Assembly: GCA_024697645.1 (NCBI GenBank)
Contig: JAILFH010000007.1
Coordinates: forward strand, 1-39,329
Direction of reading: 5' to 3'
Length of the DNA: 39,329 bases
DNA from: Prevotella sp.
Lineage (GTDB): Bacteria; Bacteroidota; Bacteroidia; Bacteroidales; Bacteroidaceae
Position 1 is the stretch's first letter, and every line of letters begins with the position of its first letter. Of this stretch, positions 15,823 to 25,010 are shown one piece after another. The notes beneath the pieces are model-generated. The model was not told the origin of the DNA, ran no database searches, and saw only the letters and a list, made by a program, of their open reading frames with translations. Position numbers and translations under genes: made by a program.

Positions 15823-18800
15823 ATGAGAAAAAAAGTATTATTCTCTATGATGCTCCTTTCTGGTGTCATTGGAGGCCTCGCATTCTGTCCGGCCCCCGCT
15901 CTGGCATCAGTAACGCAGCAGCAGACCATCAAAGTGAGTGGCCAGGTCATTGACCAGTACGGTGAACCACTTATTGGTGCAACCGTTAGAGTGAAAGACT
16001 CAACGGGTGGCGTTGTTACCGACTTGGACGGTAATTTCCAGTTGGAGGCTCCGGCTAATGGAACTCTGGTAGTGAGTTATGTCGGCTTCAAGGATCTGGA
16101 GATCGCTGTTAACGGTCGCGCTCTGATTGAAGCCATCACTATGCAGGCTGACGATCAGACGCTTGAGCAGGTGGTTGTAATCGGTTACGGTACACAGAAG
16201 AAGGCCGACCTGACTGGTTCGGTTTCTGTTGTAAATGCCGAAGAACTGAAGCGTGTATCTAACTCTAACATCTCAACCATGCTCGAAGGTAAGGTTGCTG
16301 GTGTGCAGATTACCTCTGACGGTCAGCCTGGTGCAGACCCGACAGTGCGTATTCGTGGTATCGGTTCGTTCGGTAGCACTGCTCCTCTGTACGTTATCGA
16401 CGGTGTTCCCATGGGTACAACAATCCGCGACTTCTCTCCTAACGACATTGAGACCATTCAGGTGCTGAAGGATGCATCGGCAGGTGCTATCTACGGTTCT
16501 CGTGCTGCTAATGGTGTGGTTATCATCACAACCAAGGGCGGTAAGAAAGACCAGCCTCTGAAACTCGACTATAAGGGCAGTTTCGGTGTTGACCTTATCT
16601 CTAAGGGTGTATACGACGTGATGAACGCCGACCAGTACAGCCAGTATCTGGGTCAGGCTTGCCTGAATTCCAATACTCCTTTGGCAGGTGGTTACAGCCT
16701 GAATGCCGAGACTGGAAGATATCAGTTCCAGGATGGCACTGACACCGACTGGTTCAACGAAGTGTTCAAGACTGGTATCCGCCAGAACCACAACGTGAAC
16801 CTGAGTGGCGGTGGTGCTCACAACACTTATAACATCGGCCTCGACTACTTCAATCAGAAGGGTACTCTTGAGGGTGCTGGTCCTAACTACGAGCGTTTCA
16901 CCGCACGTGTGAACAACACAATGGACGTGAAGTTCGTGAAGTTCCGCACAAGCCTCGTATTCTCACACTCTAACCAGGATGGTATGGGTCTGTCGAATGC
17001 TTCTGAGTATGTACAGGGTCTTTATGGTGACGTTACCAACGTATTGCGTGGTACTCTGCTGATGCAGCCCACCATCAAGGCTTACGACGAGGGTACTTGG
17101 GTACTCGACGACAAAGTAGGTTCTGCAAGCAGTTACAACTACGATGCTTATGGCTATGGTGTTTACTATGACAACGTTCATGGTGATATCTCTGCTTCTA
17201 ACCCCCTGTTGGTAAACAACCTGCTGACTCGTAACACCATCGTTGACCGCTTCGTTGGTACAGGTTCTGCTGACGTAGACCTGCTCGACATGCTCGGTCT
17301 GAAGAACGATAATCACAAACTGAACTATAAGATTAACCTGTCTTACAGCAAGACACACGCTAAGGATAAGACTTGGGTTTCTGCATGGATTCAGAGTAAC
17401 CGTGTTTACCTCGACAAGAGTAATGAAAAACTGACACAGAATCATCGCACCTATTCAGATGCTCTGATTGAGAACACGCTGACTTATGACGGCACATTCG
17501 GTCTGCACCACGCAAACCTCGTGGTTGGTCAGACTTATGAGGAAGAAAACACTCACGAACTCAACGCTTGGGGTGTGAACTTCTCTGAGCCTTACTTCCT
17601 GCAGTTGCAGAATGCCGTAGGTAGCCGCGATGCTTCTTCTTATGAGTACAAGCACGCTCTGACTTCTTACATCGCTCGTCTGAACTATGACTACGATGGA
17701 AAGTATCTGCTCTCTGCTATTGTACGTCGTGACGGTAGTTCACGTCTGACAAAGTCTATCCGCTGGGGCACATTCCCATCAGTTTCTTTAGGTTGGCGTT
17801 TCGACAAGGAAAAGTTCTTCCCGTTCAATCCTAACGTAGTTAACATGTTCAAGGTTCGTGGTAGTTATGGTGTTCTTGGTAATGAGAACATCGGTGAATA
17901 CCAGTACCAGGCAACCATGATGCGTAACAACATGACCTATAGTTTCGGTAATGCAGCCGTAACAGGTTCTGCCGTTAGCACCTATGTGAACGAGAACATC
18001 GCTTGGGAGAAGAAGAAGACTGCCAACGTAGGTATCGACGTTGCAATGTTCAACAACCGTATTGAGTTCACTGCTGAGTGGTATAAGAACACATCTGAGG
18101 ATCTGCTTTATGGTGTTCCCGTTCCTGCCAATGCAGGTGTGGCTAACACAAGCGTAACCATGAACGCTGCCTCAATGGAGAACAGCGGTTTTGAATTCGG
18201 TCTGACCTATCGCAACCGCGACCACGCTCTGAAGCACGAGATTAGCGCTAACCTGAGCACCTTGAAGAACAAGGTTACCTCACTTGGTTTCGGTACAGAT
18301 TCTTACATCACTGGCGCATATGCCACATACGTTGGCCAGGAAATTGGTCAGTTCTACGGATGGGTTTACGAGGGAATCGCCCGCACTCAGGCTGACATTG
18401 ATGCCAAGAACGAATACTCAAAGGGCATCAATCCTGACAACACTGCTTATCAAGACGGTGTCAATGTTGGTGACTGCCTCTATAAGGACATGAACGGCGA
18501 TGGTGTCATCAACGCTGACGACCAGGTAGTCCTCGGCAGCGGTCTGCCAAAGATCAACTTTGGTTTGAGCGCACACCTGGAGTACAAGAACTTCGATATG
18601 AGTATCTCTACATTCGGTGCTCTGAACTATCATGTTTCTGACGACATCTACAATAGTCTGAATTCATGCTACGGTCCTGGTAACAAGGAAGTGGGCATGC
18701 TCGATGCAAACCGCTGGTCTGAGGACGGTCTGACTTATCTCTCCTCTGTTCCGCGTACCTATTATTCTAATAATGCATCTCTGGCCTGGAACGACCTCTT

Positions 18801-19056
18801 CAGCGATCGCAAGATCCAGAATGCTGCTTATTGGAAGATTGCTAACGTAGAAATCGGCTACAACTTCCCCGACAAGTGGTTCGGAGGCATTGTTAGCGGC
18901 GTTCGCGCTTATGTTTCTGCTCAGAATCTCTACACGTTCACTGGCTATCATGGCTACAACGTTGACTATGCAGGTGGAACATTCACTCCGGGTTACAACT
19001 TCTGTTCGTTCCCAAGTGCACGCAGTTTCATGGGTGGTATTCTCTTCTCGTTCTAA
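15823..19056 (+). CDS. SusC-like TonB-dependent outer-membrane receptor
   Basis: 1077 residues. A signal peptide ends near ALAS (29). A carboxypeptidase-D-like domain (about 37-120) begins VSGQVIDQYGEPLIGATVRVKD and has GVVTDLDGNFQL and SYVGFKD. A TonB-box-like LEQVVVIGYGTQKK and the plug follow, with LYVIDGVP and the SusC signature LKDASAGAIYGSRAANGVVI at about 218-237. The beta-barrel ends in RSFMGGILFSF, with terminal Phe as in outer-membrane barrels. SusC proteins import oligosaccharides captured by their SusD partner, driven by TonB. It is the first gene of the locus, under a consensus promoter, and has the codon bias of highly expressed genes. The neighbouring GH43 suggests an arabinan-type ligand. 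Confidence 0.96.
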   Translation: MRKKVLFSMMLLSGVIGGLAFCPAPALASVTQQQTIKVSGQVIDQYGEPLIGATVRVKDSTGGVVTDLDGNFQLEAPANGTLVVSYVGFKDLEIAVNGRALIEAITMQADDQTLEQVVVIGYGTQKKADLTGSVSVVNAEELKRVSNSNISTMLEGKVAGVQITSDGQPGADPTVRIRGIGSFGSTAPLYVIDGVPMGTTIRDFSPNDIETIQVLKDASAGAIYGSRAANGVVIITTKGGKKDQPLKLDYKGSFGVDLISKGVYDVMNADQYSQYLGQACLNSNTPLAGGYSLNAETGRYQFQDGTDTDWFNEVFKTGIRQNHNVNLSGGGAHNTYNIGLDYFNQKGTLEGAGPNYERFTARVNNTMDVKFVKFRTSLVFSHSNQDGMGLSNASEYVQGLYGDVTNVLRGTLLMQPTIKAYDEGTWVLDDKVGSASSYNYDAYGYGVYYDNVHGDISASNPLLVNNLLTRNTIVDRFVGTGSADVDLLDMLGLKNDNHKLNYKINLSYSKTHAKDKTWVSAWIQSNRVYLDKSNEKLTQNHRTYSDALIENTLTYDGTFGLHHANLVVGQTYEEENTHELNAWGVNFSEPYFLQLQNAVGSRDASSYEYKHALTSYIARLNYDYDGKYLLSAIVRRDGSSRLTKSIRWGTFPSVSLGWRFDKEKFFPFNPNVVNMFKVRGSYGVLGNENIGEYQYQATMMRNNMTYSFGNAAVTGSAVSTYVNENIAWEKKKTANVGIDVAMFNNRIEFTAEWYKNTSEDLLYGVPVPANAGVANTSVTMNAASMENSGFEFGLTYRNRDHALKHEISANLSTLKNKVTSLGFGTDSYITGAYATYVGQEIGQFYGWVYEGIARTQADIDAKNEYSKGINPDNTAYQDGVNVGDCLYKDMNGDGVINADDQVVLGSGLPKINFGLSAHLEYKNFDMSISTFGALNYHVSDDIYNSLNSCYGPGNKEVGMLDANRWSEDGLTYLSSVPRTYYSNNASLAWNDLFSDRKIQNAAYWKIANVEIGYNFPDKWFGGIVSGVRAYVSAQNLYTFTGYHGYNVDYAGGTFTPGYNFCSFPSARSFMGGILFSF

Positions 19057-19101
19057 AGGATGGAAGAATTGGAAAATTGAAAATTCAAGGATTTAAGAAT
19101 T

Positions 19102-20889
19102 ATGAAACTATATAAAATTTCACTTGCCCTTTTGTTGGGCCTTGGCACGATGACATCGTGCGAAGACAAGTTGGAACTGGTTAATCCCAACCAGCAGACA
19201 ACGGGTACTTATGGTCAGACTGCTGCTGATTTGGAGGAAGGCGTTATTGCCGCTTACAACCACATCCGTATGGAGGGTTCTTATGCTCGTGTTGGTTACA
19301 ACATCGACGTTTGCCGCGGTGATGAGGTTTGGAATTCCTCACAGGTCTGGTACATGCCTTTCGATGATCTGAATGAGCCTTTCACTGACGAAATTGGTCA
19401 GTGGTCTTGGCGTGAGTGGTATTATACCATCAACGTTTGTAACTTTGTTCTTTCACGTTGCGGTGAGAATAATGCTGAACTTAGCACACAGATGCAGAGA
19501 ATTAAGGGACAGGTTCTCTTCATTCGCGGTCTGTCCTACTATAATCTGGTTGGTTACTATCAGAACCCACCGCTGATTACAGACTATTCTGCTTATTCTT
19601 CACTTGATGGACTCTATGCTGCCAATGTAGTAGAAGGCGACGCCGATGAGAACGCCCAGTACGATCGCGTTCTTGATCAGGTTGAGGCTGACTTTGCTGA
19701 AGCCATGACACTGCTTCCCACAAAGGATGAAGGTGGTGAATGGGCTAAAGGACGTGCTACCAGCGGTGCTGCTGCCGGTTACTATGCACGCACTCTGATG
19801 GTTCGCCACAAGTATAGCGATGCTCTTGCAGTCCTGAAGGCTATCATCGGTGGTCAGTATGGTACATACAAACTGATGAAGAACTTTGGTGATAACTTCC
19901 GTGAGGGTTCTGCCTATGAGAACAACGACGAGAGCCTCTTCGAGGTACAGTTCCTTGACTATGGAACTCAGGGTACCGACGACGAGTGGACTCCTGTCAA
20001 CACCAGTGCAAATGCCACTCAGGGTTCTGCCATCGAGAGTAACTTCGGTCCTGGCGACTTCGGTGGATGGGCTGACCTTTCTGCTTCTCCCTGGCTCTAC
20101 AACCTGTTTAAGAAGGAGCGCACTACCAGTGGCAAACTCGACCCGCGTCTCTACTGGACAATCGGTACTTATGAGGCTGACTGGGAAGGCTTTGAGTTTG
20201 GTAATGTTTGCTATACAACCGCTATGTCAAACGACAACTTCGTTGTAACAAACAACAACTATGGTGGTCTCCCAATTGCAAAGTGGACTAACCTCCGCAC
20301 TGGTCTTTATGACAAGGTGGTTACAGGTTTGCACGATGGTATCAACCTCCGCATGATGCGTTATTCTGACGTACTGCTTCGCGCTGCTGAGTGCGAGAAC
20401 GAGGTGAATGGTCCTACACAGCAGGCTATCAACTGGATCAACGAAGTACGTAACCGTGCTGAACTGGCCGACCTGAAACTTTCTGACTTCAACACTAAGG
20501 ACAAACTGTTCGAGCAGATTGCAAACGTTGAGCGTCCGAAGGAGTTCGGTTGCGAGTTCGGTCGTGGTTTGGACCTCATCCGTTGGGGATTCTTCTATAG
20601 TGCTGACCGTCTGCAGCAGATTAAGGATCATGCAGCCGTCAACTTCTGGACAAAGGCTGACTACGAGAGTGGTGCTATCCAGTTCACTCCGAAGGATGCT
20701 GTTTCCTATGGTGCATGCAGCAAGAGTTCTTTTGACACTTGGATTCCAGGTCATGAGTTCCTGCCTATCTATCAAGGAACACTGAACGACAACCCGAACC
20801 TCGTTGGAAACTCTGCTAACGGTAGTACAAGCAATGCAAGTTACTTCCAGCAGAAGGGTTGGACAGTTCACCCTGTTGTCAACCTCTAA
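19102..20889 (+). CDS. SusD-like surface glycan-binding lipoprotein
   Basis: 595 residues. The lipobox MTSC puts the lipidated Cys at residue 20; EDK follows, an acidic surface-export signal. The N-terminal TPR-like region contains GQVLFIRGLSYYNLVGYYQNPPLIT, the RagB/SusD family signature. YSDVLLRAAECENEVNG and INEVRNRA are the conserved C-terminal SusD blocks, followed by NVERPKEFGCEFGRGLDLIRWG. It lids the SusC barrel and captures glycan. It follows susC by 45 bp in the same direction. The intergenic spacer resembles the one before the next gene. Confidence 0.96.
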   Translation: MKLYKISLALLLGLGTMTSCEDKLELVNPNQQTTGTYGQTAADLEEGVIAAYNHIRMEGSYARVGYNIDVCRGDEVWNSSQVWYMPFDDLNEPFTDEIGQWSWREWYYTINVCNFVLSRCGENNAELSTQMQRIKGQVLFIRGLSYYNLVGYYQNPPLITDYSAYSSLDGLYAANVVEGDADENAQYDRVLDQVEADFAEAMTLLPTKDEGGEWAKGRATSGAAAGYYARTLMVRHKYSDALAVLKAIIGGQYGTYKLMKNFGDNFREGSAYENNDESLFEVQFLDYGTQGTDDEWTPVNTSANATQGSAIESNFGPGDFGGWADLSASPWLYNLFKKERTTSGKLDPRLYWTIGTYEADWEGFEFGNVCYTTAMSNDNFVVTNNNYGGLPIAKWTNLRTGLYDKVVTGLHDGINLRMMRYSDVLLRAAECENEVNGPTQQAINWINEVRNRAELADLKLSDFNTKDKLFEQIANVERPKEFGCEFGRGLDLIRWGFFYSADRLQQIKDHAAVNFWTKADYESGAIQFTPKDAVSYGACSKSSFDTWIPGHEFLPIYQGTLNDNPNLVGNSANGSTSNASYFQQKGWTVHPVVNL

Positions 20890-20937
20890 GCAAATGCAAG
20901 GAATTGAAAAATTGAAAATTCAAAAATACAAAAGATT

Positions 20938-22848
20938 ATGAGATATCTAAATAAATTAGCATCCGTATTCTGTGCTGCTGCTCTTGGTCTGCTGGTTCTG
21001 ACCAGTTGTGAAGGTGGCGACTTGTACGGCATTGACTCTCCTGACTGGCGCTCGGCAATGATTGACTCTATCAAGAATGCAAATACCGGTGGTGAGGAAG
21101 AATTAGAAGGCATGATGGAAGATGTCTATACCATTGGTAAAACTGACTACAGCAGTGGTTGGTGGGCAGACTTCTCTAAGTACTATCAGATTCCTGCTGG
21201 TCAGGTTTGGAACGCTCAGTTCAATCTGAACATCAATCCTGCTGCAACGAATACTTATAAGAACTTCGCACTCATCCTCTGCAATGACGAGGATCGCGGT
21301 GCTGCTAACTACAAGGAGTATGGCGCTATTCGTTTCGACAATCAGCCCAGCGGAAACTCTGAGTGGGGTGACTATATCGATCGTAGCCTCGTTTCAAGTA
21401 ACCTGACTTTCGAGACCGACACAGATCCTGGTGTTGAGAAACTTGGTGGTAAGGTGACTCTGACTATCGACCGCACTACTGACGGTCTCGTTGTCAAGAT
21501 GACCAATGGAACTGTAACGAAGACTTATACACAGACTTCTACACTTCCTAACCTCAATGCAGATGCATCGAATACCACTATCCGTGCATTCATGGTTGTC
21601 GAGGGTTCTTATATTAACTTCTTGGCTACCAACGTCGAGCCTATCGGTGGTTGCACCGATGCTGAGGACAAGCAGCCTGTATCACTGTCGCTGAAGGGTG
21701 TTCCCCGTAAGTTGCTCCAGGGCACTGACCTCACAACTGCTCTTGCCAATGTAACTGCTGTTGTTGAGTTCGAACAGGCCATCACAAAGACTGTTGGCGT
21801 TGACGAACTGACCTTCGAGGCTATTCCTAACACCGACGAACTTGGCACAAAGACTCTCGTTGCTGTCTACAACAAGACCTACAAAGGAGAGAACTGCAGC
21901 ACGCCCGTGATTGGTTACACCACATTTGAGGTAGTTGACAAGATGTACACCAGCATTGGTGCTACTGACAACTCTACCGCATTCTGGGGTGCCCACTCTG
22001 ACAATATTAAGGTGAACCCAGGCGAGACCTTCGTCAGCACATTCACCAACTACTCAAGTGGTGCTAACAACTGGAACAACTTCCTGGTAGTTCTCACCAA
22101 GCAGGATGCTACTGAGTATGCTGTTCTCCGCGCCGACAACTATGGTTGGGGTGATGGCTATGCTGCTTGCACTGCTACCTGCTCTCAGACTGACTGGGCT
22201 GCATGGCTCGCTGCTGTTGACGGTGCTAAGGTAACTACCTACGTGACCAACAATGGCGACGGAACTGCTGACGTCAAGGCTGTAATCGCAGGTACTGACG
22301 GCGTAACCTACACACAGGAATATGTTGGTATCAACACCGTAGATCCTGAGGACTTCTACTTCCACTTCACAGTTGACGGATGCCACCTGGAATTTGATCA
22401 GGTTATTGGTGCAGAGGACAACTCTTCTGCCTTCTGGGCTGAGCACTCTGATATGATCAATGTTCCTGTAGGTAAGACCTATTCTACACGCATCAAGAAC
22501 TTCACAAGTGGTAACAACAACTGGAACAACTTCCTGGTAGTTCTTACTCGTGAGGACAACACTGAGTATGCTGTTCTGCGTGCCGACAACTATGGTTGGG
22601 GTGACAGTTACGCTGCTTGCACAGCAACTTGCTCTCAGTCTGACTGGGCTGCATGGCTTGCTGCAATGGATGAGGCTATGGTAACCGTATCAGTGACCAA
22701 CAATGACGGCTCGGCTGATGTCAAGTGCGTCATCGTAGGCAACGATGGTAATACCTATACACAGGATTATATCGGAATTAGTCCTATCGACGGATCGGAT
22801 CTCTTCTTCCGCTTCACAATCGATGGTAACCACCTGATCTTCGAGTAA
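20938..22848 (+). CDS. Surface glycan-binding lipoprotein (SusE/F position) with duplicated modules
   Basis: 636 residues. Lipobox LTSC with lipidated Cys 24, then the acidic EGGD export signal. Module 1 (about 60-235) has SSGWWADF and YGAIRFDN. An Ig-like segment (about 240-330) begins near QPVSLSLKG. Modules 2 (341-490) and 3 (491-636) are near-duplicates sharing NNWNNFLVVLT, EYAVLRADNYGWGD and AACTATCSQ. The three modules look related (FALIL/FLVVL and FDN/ADN at equivalent places), so this is a multi-site binding protein with exposed Trp residues suited to sugar stacking. No catalytic motif is seen. It is third in the operon, where SusE/F or SGBP-B proteins normally lie. The target glycan is inferred only from the neighbouring GH43. 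Confidence 0.8.
   Translation: MRYLNKLASVFCAAALGLLVLTSCEGGDLYGIDSPDWRSAMIDSIKNANTGGEEELEGMMEDVYTIGKTDYSSGWWADFSKYYQIPAGQVWNAQFNLNINPAATNTYKNFALILCNDEDRGAANYKEYGAIRFDNQPSGNSEWGDYIDRSLVSSNLTFETDTDPGVEKLGGKVTLTIDRTTDGLVVKMTNGTVTKTYTQTSTLPNLNADASNTTIRAFMVVEGSYINFLATNVEPIGGCTDAEDKQPVSLSLKGVPRKLLQGTDLTTALANVTAVVEFEQAITKTVGVDELTFEAIPNTDELGTKTLVAVYNKTYKGENCSTPVIGYTTFEVVDKMYTSIGATDNSTAFWGAHSDNIKVNPGETFVSTFTNYSSGANNWNNFLVVLTKQDATEYAVLRADNYGWGDGYAACTATCSQTDWAAWLAAVDGAKVTTYVTNNGDGTADVKAVIAGTDGVTYTQEYVGINTVDPEDFYFHFTVDGCHLEFDQVIGAEDNSSAFWAEHSDMINVPVGKTYSTRIKNFTSGNNNWNNFLVVLTREDNTEYAVLRADNYGWGDSYAACTATCSQSDWAAWLAAMDEAMVTVSVTNNDGSADVKCVIVGNDGNTYTQDYIGISPIDGSDLFFRFTIDGNHLIFE
21958..22845 (+). repeat. In-gene tandem duplication of a 450-bp module
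   Basis: 21958-22407 and 22408-22845 are homologous at the DNA level, with long identical stretches such as GACAACTATGGTTGGGGTGA and the segment coding GCATGGCT. Identity at silent positions suggests recent duplication or gene conversion. Confidence 0.8.
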
Positions 22849-22864
22849 TCATTCATTTCAATAA

Positions 22865-22910
22865 ATTGCCTGCGGACCGTTAACACTGTGTCCGCAGGCA
22901 ATTTTATATT
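22865..22910 (+). terminator. Terminator-like hairpin inside the locus, before the GH43 gene
   Basis: 22865-22877 and 22890-22902 form a perfect 13-bp stem (ATTGCCTGCGGAC with its complement), followed by TTTTATATT. It would end or strongly reduce transcription between the binding protein and GH43. No clear promoter lies in the 24 bp left before the GH43 ATG. Confidence 0.8.
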
Positions 22911-22926
22911 CTACATTTAGAAAACT

Positions 22927-24930
22927 ATGAAGTATTTATCGAAATTTTTCCTCTTGCTGAGCATGTCATTGCTGATTGTTGCCTGTAGCAGCGATAGCGA
23001 TGATGACGGCGGAGGTTCTTCAAGTTCCCTCGCTGTCTCGACTCCTACTGTATCGGACATCACTTCTTCATCTGCCAAGGTTTCGGCTACTGCCACAGGA
23101 TCAGCAATCACCAATCGCGGTTTCTGCTATGGTACATCTGCCAATCCGACCATCAACGATTCGAAGATAACTGCTTCTTCTGCTAACATGTCGTTGACCA
23201 TCAGTGGCCTGACTGCTTCAACAACTTACCACGTACGTGCATTCGTACAGACAAGCAACGAAGTGAAATATTCAAGTAACGTTTCCTTCACAACGGCAGC
23301 CGAGGAAAAAGAAGACGATGCTGATGATGAAGAGGAGCAGACCGAAGGTCCTGATGCCCTGAAACGAGTCAGTGTTCATGATCCCAGCATTGTTTGGGAT
23401 CCGGCAAGCAGCACCTATTACATCTTCGGTTCGCATCGCGCTTCTGCTCATTCAACCAATATGATGTCGTGGGTATCATTTACTGCTGCTTGGCAGACAG
23501 CCAATAGCACCAATGCTGCCAACTCACAGGCATTCACGACTCCTCAGGTGACGAAGTTCAAGAAGGGTGGCTCAGAGATTGAGTTCAACTTCAATGCTTT
23601 TGCTTGGTCGAAGCGCGGTAACTCTGGCTATAATGTCGATGGAAATATGTGGGCTCCGGATGTTATCTACAACAAGGCAATGCAGAAGTGGTGCATGTAC
23701 CTTAGCATCAATGGTGACAACTGGTATTCTAGCATCATCCTGCTGACAGCCGACAAGATTTCTGGTCCCTATCGCTATCAGGCTCCTATTGTCATGAGCG
23801 GATTCCATACTGGTACTGCCTATAAGGATACCGACCTGGAGATTGTATTGGGTTCGCAGTCTACGCTGCCGAGCAGATATGCTGTTGGAAACAGATGGGG
23901 TAGTCGCTATCCAAACTGTATCGACCCATGCGTATTCTATGATGAAGACGGCAAACTGTGGATGTCCTACGGCTCATGGAGCGGTGGTATCTGGATGCTC
24001 GAACTCGATGAGAATACTGGTCTGCGCGACTATGACGTAACCTATACTCTTACGGGTAGCGGCGATGCTGTGACCATCGATCCATACTTCGGAAAGAGGG
24101 TTGCTGGTGGTTTCTATGCATCGGGTGAGGCTTCTTACATCGAACACATCGGTAACTACTACTTCCTCTTCGTAACGAATGGTGGTCTTGCAGTAGGTGG
24201 AAACGCCAGCGATTATAACTATGGTGGCTATCAGATGCGCGTGTTCCGCTCGGAGAAACCCGACGGTCCTTACTACGACAGCAAGAATTCTCCTGCCGTC
24301 TACAGCAGTTATCTGCTCAACTTTGGTCCCAAAGAGAACGATGGCAACAGAGGTGTAAACATCTTCGGTGCTTATAGTGAATGGGGCAATCAGGCAGTTG
24401 GTAACTATGGCGAGCGTTCACAAGGCCACAATAGCATTATTGATGCTGAGGACGGACGCACCTATCTCGTCTATCACACCCGTTTCCAGAATTGGGGTGA
24501 GGCTCATCAGGTACGTGTTCACCAAGTATATCAAAACGAGGAAGGCTGGTTAGTTGCTTCTCCATTTGAATATACTGGCGAAAAACTGAAGAATTCTCAC
24601 ATCGCTAAGAAGCAGAAGATTGCCACAGACAAGATTCCTGGCAAGTACAAACTGCTGGTACACAATTACAAACTCGACCACCTGACAAAGGCTTATGCTT
24701 CGCCTGTTGAAATCGTTCTGAACACCGATGGAACTATCTCGGGTAAGTATACTGGAAAGTGGTCTATAACAGAAGGAACTTGCTACATCAACATCAATAT
24801 TGGAGAAGAATATAAAGGTGTGATGGTAGAGCAGACCTTAGAGCCCAAGAATGAGAAAGCACCTTGCTTCACTGCTTTGAGAAGCGCAACAGGTGTCACC
24901 ATCTGGGGTTATAAGTATGCTGACCTATAA
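22927..24930 (+). CDS. GH43 surface lipoprotein, probably endo-arabinanase
   Basis: 667 residues. Lipobox IVAC with lipidated Cys 20, then SSDSDDD, a strong acidic export signal, so it is surface-exposed. An FN3-like domain (33-124) and an acidic linker (125-142) precede the GH43 five-bladed propeller (about 145-560). HDPS gives base D152, IDPCVF gives D333, and SGEASY gives acid E401. GHNS with H501 matches the metal-site His of arabinanases. A C-terminal beta-barrel domain (about 572-667, PGKYKLLVHNYK...GYKYADL) resembles the lipocalin-like tail of extracellular endo-1,5-arabinanases. Substrate is inferred; other GH43 activities (arabinofuranosidase, galactanase) are possible. It is the last gene of the locus, separated from it by a hairpin. 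Confidence 0.85.
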   Translation: MKYLSKFFLLLSMSLLIVACSSDSDDDGGGSSSSLAVSTPTVSDITSSSAKVSATATGSAITNRGFCYGTSANPTINDSKITASSANMSLTISGLTASTTYHVRAFVQTSNEVKYSSNVSFTTAAEEKEDDADDEEEQTEGPDALKRVSVHDPSIVWDPASSTYYIFGSHRASAHSTNMMSWVSFTAAWQTANSTNAANSQAFTTPQVTKFKKGGSEIEFNFNAFAWSKRGNSGYNVDGNMWAPDVIYNKAMQKWCMYLSINGDNWYSSIILLTADKISGPYRYQAPIVMSGFHTGTAYKDTDLEIVLGSQSTLPSRYAVGNRWGSRYPNCIDPCVFYDEDGKLWMSYGSWSGGIWMLELDENTGLRDYDVTYTLTGSGDAVTIDPYFGKRVAGGFYASGEASYIEHIGNYYFLFVTNGGLAVGGNASDYNYGGYQMRVFRSEKPDGPYYDSKNSPAVYSSYLLNFGPKENDGNRGVNIFGAYSEWGNQAVGNYGERSQGHNSIIDAEDGRTYLVYHTRFQNWGEAHQVRVHQVYQNEEGWLVASPFEYTGEKLKNSHIAKKQKIATDKIPGKYKLLVHNYKLDHLTKAYASPVEIVLNTDGTISGKYTGKWSITEGTCYININIGEEYKGVMVEQTLEPKNEKAPCFTALRSATGVTIWGYKYADL

Positions 24931-24958
24931 GACCAAGTTCGTTCGTAATATCAATAAA

Positions 24959-24997
24959 GGAGGGTGCTCATAGTGAGTACCCTCCTTCTTTTTCTTT
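24959..24997 (+). terminator. Terminator of the polysaccharide locus
   Basis: A 12-bp stem, GGAGGGTGCTCA with TGAGTACCCTCC (one G-T), loop TAG, at 24959-24985, then TTCTTTTTCTTT. Confidence 0.85.
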
Positions 24998-25010
24998 CTC
25001 TACAATTAAC

